This document shows, in pieces, positions 1 to 9,357 of a stretch of DNA of 64,000 nt. Source of the stretch: Pseudomonadota bacterium (GTDB lineage Bacteria; Pseudomonadota; Gammaproteobacteria; Steroidobacterales; Steroidobacteraceae); NCBI GenBank assembly GCA_023433705.1, contig JAEYUC010000095.1, positions 124,001 through 188,000 on the forward strand. The letters are read 5' to 3'. The notes beneath the pieces were generated by a model. The model saw nothing but the letters and a program-made list of their open reading frames with translations. It was not told where the DNA came from and did no database searches. Position numbers and translations under genes: made by a program. Every line of letters starts with the position of its first letter. The first letter of the stretch is position 1.

Positions 1-1
1 C

Positions 2-142
2 CATGGGCAGCATCTCGCGTTCGACCAGGCGCAGAACTATCCACTTCCGAACCTGTTCGTTTCGATGCTTCAGCGCCTGGGTCTCGAAGAGGACAAGTTC
101 GCCTCGTCGACCGGCTCGATGCGCGGGCTCGAGATGGCATGA
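2..142 (+). CDS. DUF1552 family protein, C-terminal end (partial)
   Basis: Only the last 46 residues are present; the gene enters from the left edge in frame 2. The tail reads NLFVSMLQRLGLEEDKFASS and then GSMRGLEMA. This matches the usual ending of DUF1552 proteins, secreted proteins of unknown function that often sit beside DUF1592/DUF1588 cytochrome-like proteins. The stop codon overlaps the next ATG (ATGA at 139-142), so the two genes are probably translationally coupled. The family call rests on a short tail, so it is moderate. Confidence 0.6.
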   Translation, partial: HGQHLAFDQAQNYPLPNLFVSMLQRLGLEEDKFASSTGSMRGLEMA

Positions 143-675
143 AGCGCCGCATCGCGATTCCATTGCTCGGGTTGCTGATCGGCGCCGCTTCCGCCGCGTA
201 CGCGGAGGAGGTCGTGGTCGACTTCGAGCAGACCGAAATCGGCAAGCCCGTGCCGAAGTGGACGGAGAAGGGCGTCACATTCGAGCTGTCCGGGCCGCCC
301 ACGCAGAGCAAGGCGGTCGGGCGCGTGATGTTCTTTCCGCACATCGACACGAACCGCAAGGGCATCCTGAACGCGATGGCGACCGAGCAGGCAATCCCCG
401 TGCTCGCGAAGTTTCCGAGGAGCGCCTCGTCCGTGACGGTCGTGTTCTGGGGTTCCACCGGCTGCCCGGCGTTGCTCGAGGCGCTCGACGAGAATGGCGC
501 GGTCATCGACAAGGCATCGGTGGATGCCGTGCCGGGCCGCAACGCTCCGGGCGAACCCATCCCGTTCCTGACCCTGAATGTGAAGGCGCCGCGCATCGCG
601 GCCATCCGCTTCAGCGGACCGCGCAATGGCGAGTTCCTCGCCGCGGACGAGGTCCGGTTTACGACGGCGAAGTGA
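139..675 (+). CDS. Small exported protein of unknown function
   Basis: 178 residues with a clear Sec signal peptide: MKRR, a hydrophobic core to about residue 18, and an AYA-EE cleavage site near residue 22. The mature part starts VVVDFEQTEIGKPVPKW, a pattern seen in secreted beta-sandwich proteins, and has no catalytic motif I recognise. It overlaps the stop of the DUF1552 gene by 4 bases, so it is probably the last gene of that operon. The next gene converges on it at 715. Confidence 0.75.
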   Translation: MKRRIAIPLLGLLIGAASAAYAEEVVVDFEQTEIGKPVPKWTEKGVTFELSGPPTQSKAVGRVMFFPHIDTNRKGILNAMATEQAIPVLAKFPRSASSVTVVFWGSTGCPALLEALDENGAVIDKASVDAVPGRNAPGEPIPFLTLNVKAPRIAAIRFSGPRNGEFLAADEVRFTTAK

Positions 676-714
676 GCGAGCGGCAGCCGGAGTGGTTAGC
701 CGCGTCTCCGCCGC

Positions 715-1740
715 TCAGCACTCGATCATCGCCTTGATCACTTCGGATTCCGGCTTCAACCACTGAGCGATCGTCGCCGGTAAATCGTGCAGCGGCGCGC
801 GATGCGTGCGCAGCGCGGCGGTGGGAATCTTTCCGGCGCGCATGCTCTGGAGCACGAGGTCGAAATCCTCGGCCGTCGCGTTGCGGCTGCCCATGAGCGT
901 GATTTCGCGCTTGTGGAAGTCCGGATCGGAGAACTTGATGTCGGCGCTCACCACCGAGACGAGGACGTAGGTGCCGCCGTGAGCGACGTACCGGAAGCCG
1001 TTCTCCATCGCCTGCGGATTGCCCGTGGCATCGAAGGCGACGTCGAACAACTCGCCCTCCGTGAGGGATGCCAGCTTCGCGGGAAGATCGTCGGAAAGCG
1101 CGAGGACGTTCGGAATCCCGAGTTTGTCGCGACAGAAGGCGAGGCGTTCCGGCCGCGAGTCGATCACGGTCACCTGGCCCCCGCGCAACTTCGAAAACAG
1201 CGCGCAGGCGATCCCGATCGGTCCGCTCCCGGAAACCACGACCCGTTGACCCGGCCTGACATCCGCGCGGCGGACGGCGTGCGCGCCGATCGCGAGGAAC
1301 TCGATCATGGCCGCTTCTTCGAGGGTTATGCCGCGCGCCGAGAAAACGAACCCTTCAGGTACGCAAACGTATTGGGCGAGCCCGCCATCGCGGTGCACGC
1401 CCAGGACCGAGAGGGACGTGCAGCAGTTCGAGCGGCCCTTGCGACAGGCGCCGCACACACCGCAGGAAATGTAGGGCACGACATACACCGGGTCGCCCGG
1501 CTTCAGCGCGGATCCATCCGGCGACTCGACCACCTCTCCCGAGAATTCGTGGCCCATCACACGTGGATAGGACAGGTACGGCTGGACGCCGCGAAAGATG
1601 TGCATGTCTGTGCCGCACACACCGACGCGTCTCACGCGTACGAGAACCTCGCCGGGACCCGGCACGGGGATCGGTCGCTGCTCGACGATCAGGGCACCGG
1701 GTCGCGGGCAAACCACTACATCCATCAAGGCGTCGTTCAT
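715..1740 (-). CDS. Zinc-binding alcohol dehydrogenase (sugar-acid/polyol type)
   Basis: 341 residues, the normal length for the medium-chain dehydrogenase/reductase family. Catalytic zinc motifs are VGVCGTDMH near residue 40 and GHEFSGEV near 64. The structural zinc loop is CGVCGACRKGRSNC near 93-107. The Rossmann glycine motif is VVSGSGPIGIA near 169. The closest types are L-threonine 3-dehydrogenase, L-idonate 5-dehydrogenase and galactonate oxidoreductase, so it likely oxidises a secondary alcohol of a sugar acid or polyol with NAD(P). The substrate cannot be read from the sequence. It lies downstream of the DUF2306 gene on the same strand. Confidence 0.88.
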   Translation of the reverse strand: MNDALMDVVVCPRPGALIVEQRPIPVPGPGEVLVRVRRVGVCGTDMHIFRGVQPYLSYPRVMGHEFSGEVVESPDGSALKPGDPVYVVPYISCGVCGACRKGRSNCCTSLSVLGVHRDGGLAQYVCVPEGFVFSARGITLEEAAMIEFLAIGAHAVRRADVRPGQRVVVSGSGPIGIACALFSKLRGGQVTVIDSRPERLAFCRDKLGIPNVLALSDDLPAKLASLTEGELFDVAFDATGNPQAMENGFRYVAHGGTYVLVSVVSADIKFSDPDFHKREITLMGSRNATAEDFDLVLQSMRAGKIPTAALRTHRAPLHDLPATIAQWLKPESEVIKAMIEC

Positions 1741-1850
1741 TCGGCCGCTTCGCGCTTATGAAAGTGGCTAGCATATATAAAAGCTTCGGATCGCAAGGTT
1801 GTCGCGGGATACCGGTTCTTGAATGTCGGCGCCGCCGGGCGCCCGAATGC

Positions 1851-2714
1851 CTATCCTCCCTGCCACAGATTTGCGAACAGCTTGACCAGGTGTCTGCCGT
1901 ATTTCCCGGTTTCCGTCCCGCTCGCCGCCGCGATCGAGTAGACGAACACGACAGCGACGAACGCGGTCGCCGCGAAGGCCGACCATTTCATCGCACGTCC
2001 CCAGTTCACCCTCTTGTGCTTGTTCCGGATGAAGAACTCCGCGACCAGCAGGTTGGGCACGAAGAAGAAATACGCCACTGCATAGTCGAACCAGCCGCGT
2101 GCTCCGTTCTGGCCGATGCCGACGCCGCCGGCGAGATCTTCCCAGGCCCGGAACTCGAGATCGAAGATCCACGAACCGAGCACCATCGCGAACAGGCGTA
2201 TGGCCCACGCGCGGTGCTGATCGAATCGTCTCGCTCGGGCGTGCACATAGGCCATGACGGAGCTCAGCATCATCACTGCGCCCCAGATGGCGAACGCGAT
2301 GTGGTCCCAGGTGCCGGTATGGTGAGCGAGGATGAAAGACATGCCACCGACCCCCGCCAGCAGGCCGGCCGTCACGTAGACGCGACCGGTCCAGCGATGC
2401 ACCAGGGGACGGCGCGCGCGGATCCTCGTTGAAAAAAGTATCGGCCAGGCGAGCACCAGCACGGCGCCCATGAAGTAGTGCATGCCGATGCCGATGCTCG
2501 CGACCCACTCGGAGGGCTCCAGCGGATTCCCCGAAAACAGGCTGCTCCATTGATGGAAATTCGCAAACGTGACGCCGAATGCCCGCAACAGGATGTAGCT
2601 GCCGAATATCCCGAGGCCCACCAGCGCGGCAACGTAGAAAACCCGGCCGGTCCACCTGAACGCGGGGTCCCTGGACGGGTTCAGGGCGGACTTCCGGATG
2701 GCGGCGGTATTCAC
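1851..2714 (-). CDS. DUF2306-type multi-pass membrane protein
   Basis: 287 residues from a GTG start preceded by GAGGGA. The open frame runs further upstream to 2909, but that part is low-complexity and abuts the divergent regulator, so I prefer the internal GTG. At least six hydrophobic segments are visible (for example FYVAALVGLGIFGSYILLRA and FAATAFVAVVFVYSIAAA). Conserved-looking histidines lie in HYFMGAVLVLAW, VHRWTGRVYV and QHRAWAIRLF, as in DUF2306 proteins, which are thought to be membrane redox or haem-type proteins of unknown role. It may be regulated by the divergent CadC-like gene. Confidence 0.75.
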   Translation of the reverse strand: MNTAAIRKSALNPSRDPAFRWTGRVFYVAALVGLGIFGSYILLRAFGVTFANFHQWSSLFSGNPLEPSEWVASIGIGMHYFMGAVLVLAWPILFSTRIRARRPLVHRWTGRVYVTAGLLAGVGGMSFILAHHTGTWDHIAFAIWGAVMMLSSVMAYVHARARRFDQHRAWAIRLFAMVLGSWIFDLEFRAWEDLAGGVGIGQNGARGWFDYAVAYFFFVPNLLVAEFFIRNKHKRVNWGRAMKWSAFAATAFVAVVFVYSIAAASGTETGKYGRHLVKLFANLWQGG

Positions 2715-2911
2715 GAGATCCCTCACTGACCTGCGCCGGACGACCCGGCGCGTCCAGCATCCGCCGCCGCGCGCTGCCAGGTCTTGAGGAACCCCTGAGG
2801 TTTTTCGCAGGTTGATGAGGAAAAGCGCCGGGAAGGCCGGGCCGGGGTCGCGGCCTGTACATATACTTGTGGAGCGGGGAATGACCCCGAAGACCGGGCC
2901 GCCCCCCACCT

Positions 2912-4870
2912 GTGACGAAGACCTTGGCTTTCGACGACGTGGTCGTCGACTTCGCAGGCCGGCGACTGACCCGCGGCGGCATCGAGCAGACCCTGGAACC
3001 GAAGGCCTTTGCGGTACTGGTCCTGCTCATCGGCTCGCCGGGCCGGGTGTTCACCCGCGACGAGATCCTCGATTCGGTCTGGGGTCACCGGCATGTGACC
3101 CAGAGCGTGCTGAACCGGATCATGAGCATGTTGCGACAGGCGTTGGGGGAGGATGCGCAGCATCCACGCCTGCTGCGAACCGTCCATGGAGTCGGCTATC
3201 GATTCGATCTGCCGGAGACGGAGACGGCGATTCCGGCGGCGCCTCCTCTCGAATCGAAAGCGGAACCGGCCCGGCGTCCCGGGTTCGGCTTCGCCATTGC
3301 CGCGGCCGCCGTCGCCTTCTTGATCCTCGGCATCTCGTGGCTGATCCGGAGCGACTCGAACCCGAAACCCGGGCTCGCATCCGGAACGAATCAACCCTCC
3401 CTGGCGGTGCTGCCTTTCGCCGATCTGTCCGCGACTCGCGACCAGGAATATCTCGCCGACGGCCTGGCCGAAGAAATCCTCAACCAGCTCGCGCAGGTGC
3501 CCGCGATCCGTGTGGTTGGGCGCTCGTCCAGTTTCTCGTTCAGGGGCAGGAACGAAGACCTGCGGGTGATCGGCCAGAAGCTGGGGGTCACGCACTTGCT
3601 GGAAGGCAGCGTACGCAAGGCGGACGACCGAATCCGGATCACCGCGCAGCTCATTCGCACGGACGATGGAACGCATCTGTGGTCGAAGACCTACGCGCGG
3701 GAATTGCGCGACGTGTTCGCGGTCCAGGACGAGATCTCGCGCGACGTGGCGCGGGCGCTGAGCGTGACGCTCGACGTGACGACGTTCAACCGGGAGCAGG
3801 GCGGCACCACGAACATCGAAGCCTACGAGCGATTCCTGCGCTGGCGCAGCACCGTCATGCAGGAGCTCTACGACTTCGAGCATAGTCGCGAGCGCCTGCA
3901 GCTCGCACGCGAGATGGTCGCGCTCGATTCGCAATGCATCCTGTGTCTCGATGCGTTGGCGCAGTCGTTGAATTCGATGGCGCAGAAAGTCGACGTTACC
4001 CAGGCCGAAAAATTGCGCGCGGAAGCGGCGGATGTCCGCGCGCGTATCGTGCGGACGGCGCCGGAGAGCTGGGTCGCGAAACGCGACCGATCCAACGTGT
4101 TGTGGCGGGAAGGCAAACGTGCCGAAGCGATCGCCCTCGCAAAGGAAATCGCCGACACCGGACCCCAGACCAAGGAACGCGTCTGGGACTATGCATACAT
4201 GATCTACGCCGTCGGTCACCTGAACGACACGATCGCGCTCGTCGAACAGGTGCGCGCGGTCGAGCCGACGGCGATCTTCCTGTCACGCGACCTGCAGTTC
4301 GACTACACCGCGGCGCGCCGCTTCGACGATGCGGAGGCGGAATATCAGCGCGGACTGAAACTGCAGGGTAGCCAGACTGAGCCACACTTCGTCGCGTTCT
4401 TTCGCCATCTCGCGGGCAAGCGGCCCGGCGGCCTTCCGGAACTGCGCGCGCTCCACGACGAGCTGATGAGGAGGGGTCGCTTCACTTCGGCGTTTCTTCG
4501 GCAGCTGGGTGACGTGCTGGGCGACCGTGCGGCGATGCTCGCACTGGCGCGCAAATCGCTCGGGAATCCGGTGCGCGGCATGGGAGGCGACTCGGAATTC
4601 GTCATGTTCGTGGCCGACGCATTGGGGGATGCCGATCTTGCGGTGGCCGCGATGCGCAAGACGCTGGAGTCCATCGACGGATTCCACGACCGCGCCATGG
4701 CCCACTACGCGTACGTGTTGTTCTGGAACGCGCCGTATTCGAACGCGCGCGCGCACCCGGATTTCAAGCGGCTGCTGATCGAAGCCGGCGTGGCCGACTA
4801 CTGGCGGCAGACCGGCAAGTGGGGCGACGGGTGCAGGCCCGTGGGCGCGGACGACTTCCAGTGCGAGTGA
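2912..4870 (+). CDS. CadC-like winged-helix regulator with TolB-like domain and TPRs
   Basis: 652 residues from a GTG start. Residues about 5-100 form an OmpR/PhoB-type winged helix (FTRDEILDSVWGHRHVTQSV, then the turn VHGVGYRF). One transmembrane segment lies at about 128-146 (FGFAIAAAAVAFLILGISWL). The periplasmic part starts with LAVLPFADLS and contains LLEGSVRKADDRIRITAQLI, the TolB-N/FlgO-like domain often found in TPR adenylate cyclases and kinases. TPR-like helices follow. It probably senses an envelope signal and regulates locally; the divergent DUF2306 gene is the obvious target. The kinase at 12307 carries a close relative of the same sensor domain. Confidence 0.87.
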   Translation: MTKTLAFDDVVVDFAGRRLTRGGIEQTLEPKAFAVLVLLIGSPGRVFTRDEILDSVWGHRHVTQSVLNRIMSMLRQALGEDAQHPRLLRTVHGVGYRFDLPETETAIPAAPPLESKAEPARRPGFGFAIAAAAVAFLILGISWLIRSDSNPKPGLASGTNQPSLAVLPFADLSATRDQEYLADGLAEEILNQLAQVPAIRVVGRSSSFSFRGRNEDLRVIGQKLGVTHLLEGSVRKADDRIRITAQLIRTDDGTHLWSKTYARELRDVFAVQDEISRDVARALSVTLDVTTFNREQGGTTNIEAYERFLRWRSTVMQELYDFEHSRERLQLAREMVALDSQCILCLDALAQSLNSMAQKVDVTQAEKLRAEAADVRARIVRTAPESWVAKRDRSNVLWREGKRAEAIALAKEIADTGPQTKERVWDYAYMIYAVGHLNDTIALVEQVRAVEPTAIFLSRDLQFDYTAARRFDDAEAEYQRGLKLQGSQTEPHFVAFFRHLAGKRPGGLPELRALHDELMRRGRFTSAFLRQLGDVLGDRAAMLALARKSLGNPVRGMGGDSEFVMFVADALGDADLAVAAMRKTLESIDGFHDRAMAHYAYVLFWNAPYSNARAHPDFKRLLIEAGVADYWRQTGKWGDGCRPVGADDFQCE

Positions 4871-4990
4871 CCCGCCGCCGCCCGGTACTCGAACTTCCCG
4901 TCGCGGGCATGCTGCAACCGCACACCAGAATCCTGTGGACGACTAACTAGAATCGGCGCAGATTGTGCCTTGTTAGGGAGGCCGGCAGTC

Positions 4991-6103
4991 ATGCGTATCG
5001 CTTCGTTCAACGTCGAAAACATGTTCGATCGCGCCAAGGCGCTCAACACCGATTCGTGGGCCGAGGGAAAACCCGCGCTCGAGGCGCACCGGGCCCTCAA
5101 CGCGCTGTTCAACAAGCCGAACTACACGGCCGCGGACAAGACGAAGATGCTCAAGCTCCTCAAGGAGCAGGGGTTGCTGAAGGACGACGACGGACCCTTC
5201 CTGCTCCTGCGGCGAATCAGGGGAAAGTTCCTGAAACGTCCGTCGTCGGGCGCGGTGACCGTCGAGGCAACCGGCCGCGCCGACTGGGTCGGATGGGTGG
5301 AGCTCAAGACGGAGCACGTCGACGCCCGCGCGACCGAGAACACCGCGCGCGTCATCAATGCGGTGAATGCGGACATCGTGGGCGTGGTCGAGGCCGAGGA
5401 TCGCACGACGCTGCGACGGTTCAACGACCAGATGCTGCCGCGAATCGGCGGAACGAAGTACGAACACGTGATGCTGATCGACGGAAACGACGACCGTGGC
5501 ATCGACGTCGGGCTCATGACCCGTGCGTCGTACCCGATACTGTCCATCGTCTCGCACGTATACGACGCGGATGCCCAGGGGACCATCTTCAGCCGCGACT
5601 GCGCGGAGTACGAGATCGCCTTGCCGGGCGGCGGGTCGCTGATCGTCCTGGTGAACCACCTCAAGAGCAAGGGGTACGGAGGCCAGGCGGACAACGATGC
5701 GAAGCGAATGCGTCAGGCCGCGCGCATCCGGACCATCGTCGACGCGCGCATCGCGCAGGGCAAGAAGCTGATCGCCGTGATCGGCGATTTCAACGACACG
5801 CCCCAGCGCCCACCGCTCCAGCCGCTGCTCGCGCAGGGTTCGACTTTGAAGGACATCGCGGAGGCGATGGGCTTCGACAATGGTGGCCGTCCCGGCACGC
5901 ACGACAACTGCACCGCCGCGAGCAAACTCGACTACATCCTGCTGTCGAGCGACCTGCTAGCGAAGGTGACCGCCGCCGGCTACGAACGGCGCGGGATGTG
6001 GGGCGGCGTCAACGGAACGCTGTGGCCGCACTTCCCCGAGGTGGAGAAGCAACTGCACGCGGCCTCGGACCATGCGGCGTTGTGGGTCGACATCGCGATC
6101 TGA
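4991..6103 (+). CDS. Endonuclease/exonuclease/phosphatase (EEP) family hydrolase
   Basis: 370 residues. I start at ATG 4991 behind AGGGAG, not at the upstream TTG. EEP-fold metal and catalytic motifs are MRIASFNVENMF (Asn), GVVEAEDRTTLRRF (Glu), LIVLVNHLKSK (His), IAVIGDFNDTPQ (Asp/Asn) and AASDHAALWVDI (Asp-His pair). No signal peptide is visible, so it is probably cytoplasmic. Bacterial relatives are annotated as nucleases or phosphodiesterases without proven substrates. It converges with the next gene with a 7-base gap. Confidence 0.87.
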   Translation: MRIASFNVENMFDRAKALNTDSWAEGKPALEAHRALNALFNKPNYTAADKTKMLKLLKEQGLLKDDDGPFLLLRRIRGKFLKRPSSGAVTVEATGRADWVGWVELKTEHVDARATENTARVINAVNADIVGVVEAEDRTTLRRFNDQMLPRIGGTKYEHVMLIDGNDDRGIDVGLMTRASYPILSIVSHVYDADAQGTIFSRDCAEYEIALPGGGSLIVLVNHLKSKGYGGQADNDAKRMRQAARIRTIVDARIAQGKKLIAVIGDFNDTPQRPPLQPLLAQGSTLKDIAEAMGFDNGGRPGTHDNCTAASKLDYILLSSDLLAKVTAAGYERRGMWGGVNGTLWPHFPEVEKQLHAASDHAALWVDIAI

Positions 6104-6110
6104 CTACACC

Positions 6111-6425
6111 CTACGACGCGGAGCAGGAAGCCGTGATCAGGAAGTGCTGCACGGTCGGCTCGAATTCGAGCAGGAAGTCGTTGTCCTCGGGGTAGTACTT
6201 GGCCTTGAGCAGATCGTCGCCGGCGAAGGCGCGGATGACGTCTTCGGATTCCCAATGCGACAGGGTCAGGAAGTGAGTGATGTCGCCTTCATCGCGGCGC
6301 ATGACATAGACGTCGAGGTTTCCCGGCACCGACCGATAGTCGGGCAGCGCGCGGACCTTGAGGAATTCCTCATAGTCGTCCGCCTTCGCGCGTTTCGTTC
6401 GGCCATGCCAGATGCGACAGATCAT
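6111..6425 (-). CDS. ABM (dimeric alpha/beta barrel) family protein
   Basis: 104 residues, the normal size for the antibiotic-biosynthesis-monooxygenase fold. It starts MICRIWHGRT and has the typical strand-helix pattern YEEFLKVRALPDYRSVPGNL, DVYVMRRDEG, HFLTLSHWES, then a late YYPEDNDFLLEFEP. Members include haem-degrading enzymes and quinone monooxygenases, but most are uncharacterised. No substrate can be assigned. Confidence 0.8.
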   Translation of the reverse strand: MICRIWHGRTKRAKADDYEEFLKVRALPDYRSVPGNLDVYVMRRDEGDITHFLTLSHWESEDVIRAFAGDDLLKAKYYPEDNDFLLEFEPTVQHFLITASCSAS

Positions 6426-6505
6426 GGGTCGACGATATCGCCGATGCGTGCCCGCAGGGACCAGTTGTTCTTGATCTGGAATTAGGCCGACTTATGGGCC
6501 TTGTG

Positions 6506-7867
6506 CTAGGGGGTAGTCGCATCGCGTGTCGCGACGGACCTGATCCTCCGGATTCCCCAGATCGCGATGACCACGGTCCCGACCGCCGTCGCCACCGCGA
6601 ACAGCGGCAGACCCCCCAGCGCGATCAGCGGCACCGCGAGCGCGGTGACGACGCCGCCACCGAAAAAAGGCTCATAGGCGAGTTGTTTGTATGCGTATCC
6701 CACGCGCGCCTCGGTCACGCCTTTCGGGTCCGCCATGTCGGCCAGCACGAATCCGGTCGCGACATTGCCCATCGATTGTCCGAAGTCGGCGCTCGCATGA
6801 GCGAGGTTGTCCTTCACAAACAACTTCCGGCCGATGAACACGAATACGATGACGCTCCACAGGGTGCCGAGCGCCGCGAGGATCAGCACCGAGGCGATCT
6901 CCCGGCCGATCACTTCGAGCGACATCGTACCGATCGCCGAGATGAGCAACATATCGAGCGCCGCGCCGCCGACGTCGGAGACCATGCGCCGGTCGATGGC
7001 GCTTTCGTAACGCAGCGGCCGCGCGAGTAGTTGCACGAGCGCGCCGCCCACGAGCGCGAGCGGAAACAGTGGCATGTACTCGAGCAGGTGGGTGTCCAGG
7101 ACCCGGTGTTCCAGCCAGCGCAGGAATTCCAGGATGACGATGCCGACGCCGATCGCGATGGAGATGAACATGATCGCGGAGGCGAGCGCGCTCTGGCCGC
7201 TCACGTGCGCGGGCACCGGCGGATCGTTGACGTCGTGCGAGATGCGGCCGATGTCGATGTCTTCTTCCTCACTCGTGGCTTCCCCGGCGCCACGAGTCCT
7301 CATGCGATTGACCATCACCGTGCCGAGCACGACGCCGATCGCGAGACTGAGCGTCGCGAGCGCGAGCCCGAGATCCGCGAGTTCCTCCACGCCCTGGCTC
7401 GTGAACTGCGCTTCGAGTCCGGCCACCGTTCCGTGGCCGCCCGCGAACGACATTTCGAGAAGGGCCGCCGCCTCGGGCGGCATACCGAAGTAGGGCTCGA
7501 GCACCAACAACACCGCGACGCTGGCGATCGCGAACTGGCCCAGGGAATAGAGCATGCCGCCGATCACGTGCGGCGCGGAGGTGTCCCACAACACGCGCAT
7601 CGACGGCAGCGTCTTGCCGATCAGCAGTGCGGCGAACACTACGTTGATCAGCAGGCTGGGCAGCGTGGCCCAGACCTCGAGCACGCCGTCGGGAAAGATC
7701 CCTTTGCCGAAAACCTGTGGCCCCGCGAGCAGCGTGACGAATCCGCCGATGACCGCCGACGGTACGTGCAATTTCTGAAAGATCCGCACGCGTCGGCGGA
7801 TCAACGACGAGACGCCGAGCATCAGTCCGAGGAAGACGAGGCCGAGTCCGACGGTCGAAGCTGTCAT
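6506..7867 (-). CDS. gltS: Sodium/glutamate symporter family protein (GltS-like)
   Basis: 453 residues with about ten hydrophobic segments. Two inverted halves each carry a pore-loop-like motif: SFAGGHGTVAGL in the first half and FGQSMGNVATGFVLA in the second. The first matches the GGHG loop of GltS; the second is further from the classical form, so this may be a divergent subfamily. It should import glutamate or a related acid with sodium across the inner membrane. A charged loop (EATSEEEDIDIGRI) separates the halves. It is divergent from the barrel gene at 8001. Confidence 0.75.
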   Translation of the reverse strand: MTASTVGLGLVFLGLMLGVSSLIRRRVRIFQKLHVPSAVIGGFVTLLAGPQVFGKGIFPDGVLEVWATLPSLLINVVFAALLIGKTLPSMRVLWDTSAPHVIGGMLYSLGQFAIASVAVLLVLEPYFGMPPEAAALLEMSFAGGHGTVAGLEAQFTSQGVEELADLGLALATLSLAIGVVLGTVMVNRMRTRGAGEATSEEEDIDIGRISHDVNDPPVPAHVSGQSALASAIMFISIAIGVGIVILEFLRWLEHRVLDTHLLEYMPLFPLALVGGALVQLLARPLRYESAIDRRMVSDVGGAALDMLLISAIGTMSLEVIGREIASVLILAALGTLWSVIVFVFIGRKLFVKDNLAHASADFGQSMGNVATGFVLADMADPKGVTEARVGYAYKQLAYEPFFGGGVVTALAVPLIALGGLPLFAVATAVGTVVIAIWGIRRIRSVATRDATTP

Positions 7868-8000
7868 GGCGCACGTCTCGAAGTTGCGCGGCTAACTGAT
7901 GACAACGTGTGCGCCCGTTGCATGCCATAGTCCTTACGGCCCATTGCTGCAGCATCATGGCGACTGCAAGCTGCCCGCCCGAAGCGCGGGAGATGCTCAT

Positions 8001-9350
8001 ATGGAAGTGGCACTCGCGAGGACGTTGCTCGCGGCATCGATCCTGTCGCTCGCGGCGCTCGATGTCGCCGCACAGGAAGCCGGCGAAGAGAAGCAGGAAC
8101 GCACCAAGGGCCTGCCGGACTGGGGCGAGTGGAGGTTCAACTTCGACGCCGGCTTCGGTGGATTCGACTTCCACGACTCCCTGTATCGCAATCCACACGA
8201 GGACCCTTCCGGCAACCTGAGCGACGACTGGCTCGAAATGTTCGTGAGGCCCGCGATCTCGCTGGACGTTCCGCTCGAATCGAAAGGTGTGTTCTTCGGC
8301 AAGCTCAGTGCGGTGGGCGCGCGCAATTTCGGCACGCCTCCCTCGGTCGTCGGAGAGGAAGCTTCCTCGTTCCTGACCGAGGATCTCTACGTCGGCTGGC
8401 GCTCGGGCAAGTCGCTCGGCATCGGCGAGGACGCGCTCGAATTCACGCTCGGGCGCGCGCCCTTCAGGCTCGGGCGCGGCCTCCTGGTGTGGGACGGCGC
8501 CGGCGACGGTGGCAGCCGCGGTGGATACTGGAGCGGTGCGCGCCGGGCCTGGGAAGCCGCGGCCATCGGGCAGTTCAAGGCGAAGGGCAGCACGTTCCAG
8601 CTGTTCTACCTGGATCGCGACGAGCTGCCCGAACACGACACGGGCACGAAGCTCTGGGGAGCTAACTACGAGCTCGTGCTCGCGGGCGATGCCACGACCA
8701 TCGGCCTCACCTATCTAGAGCTGGATTCGAGCAGGGCGCCGCTGCGAGACGGCATGTCCGTGTACAACGGCCGCCTGTCCACCTCACCGTTGCCATCGTT
8801 GCCGGATCTCACCTTCCATCTCGAATACGCGCAGGAAGACAACGGCTCCGCGCTGAGCGCCGAGACTTATTCGGCGCAGGTCTCGTACAAGCTCACAGGC
8901 GTACGCTGGTCGCCGCAGGTCTTCTATCGATACGCGTTCTTCGAAGGCGATGATCCAGCCACGGAGAAGAGCGAGGGGTTCGATTCGCTGTTCACCGGTT
9001 TCTACGACTGGGGCACCTGGTGGCAGGGCGAGATCGCGGGCAACTTCCTGTTGGCGAACTCGAATCTCATCTCGCACGAGCTGCGGCTGCACGTGACGCC
9101 GCACAAGAAGCTCAGCGGCGGACTCATCTTCTATGACTTCCGGCTCGACCAGCCGGCATCGTTCGGCGAGGGCGTGACCTCGGACAGCGTAGGCGTCGAG
9201 ATCGACGCCTACGCCGACTGGAACATCAACTCCAACTTCACGGCCACCTTCGTGCTCGCGTACATGGACCCGGACGACGCGCTGGACCAGGCCACGGGCC
9301 GCACCAACTCCTATAGCTACGCGATGGTGTACATCTCCTATTCCTATTGA
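8001..9350 (+). CDS. Outer-membrane beta-barrel porin (alginate-export-like)
   Basis: 449 residues from ATG 8001, with GGGAG upstream. The signal peptide runs to about residue 24 (SLAALDVAAQ). The rest is alternating aromatic and charged strands ending in YAMVYISYSY, a typical barrel C-terminus with terminal aromatic. Asp- and Glu-rich loops and the overall plan resemble carbohydrate or alginate-export porins. It is divergent from the GltS-like transporter, so it may feed the same substrate into the periplasm. Confidence 0.75.
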   Translation: MEVALARTLLAASILSLAALDVAAQEAGEEKQERTKGLPDWGEWRFNFDAGFGGFDFHDSLYRNPHEDPSGNLSDDWLEMFVRPAISLDVPLESKGVFFGKLSAVGARNFGTPPSVVGEEASSFLTEDLYVGWRSGKSLGIGEDALEFTLGRAPFRLGRGLLVWDGAGDGGSRGGYWSGARRAWEAAAIGQFKAKGSTFQLFYLDRDELPEHDTGTKLWGANYELVLAGDATTIGLTYLELDSSRAPLRDGMSVYNGRLSTSPLPSLPDLTFHLEYAQEDNGSALSAETYSAQVSYKLTGVRWSPQVFYRYAFFEGDDPATEKSEGFDSLFTGFYDWGTWWQGEIAGNFLLANSNLISHELRLHVTPHKKLSGGLIFYDFRLDQPASFGEGVTSDSVGVEIDAYADWNINSNFTATFVLAYMDPDDALDQATGRTNSYSYAMVYISYSY

Positions 9351-9357
9351 TCGTGAC

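Noticed and set aside
2723..4219. 498-codon open frame on the minus strand opposite the CadC-like regulator
   Set aside because: No recognisable domain and biased composition; the + strand has a clear winged helix and TolB-like domain.
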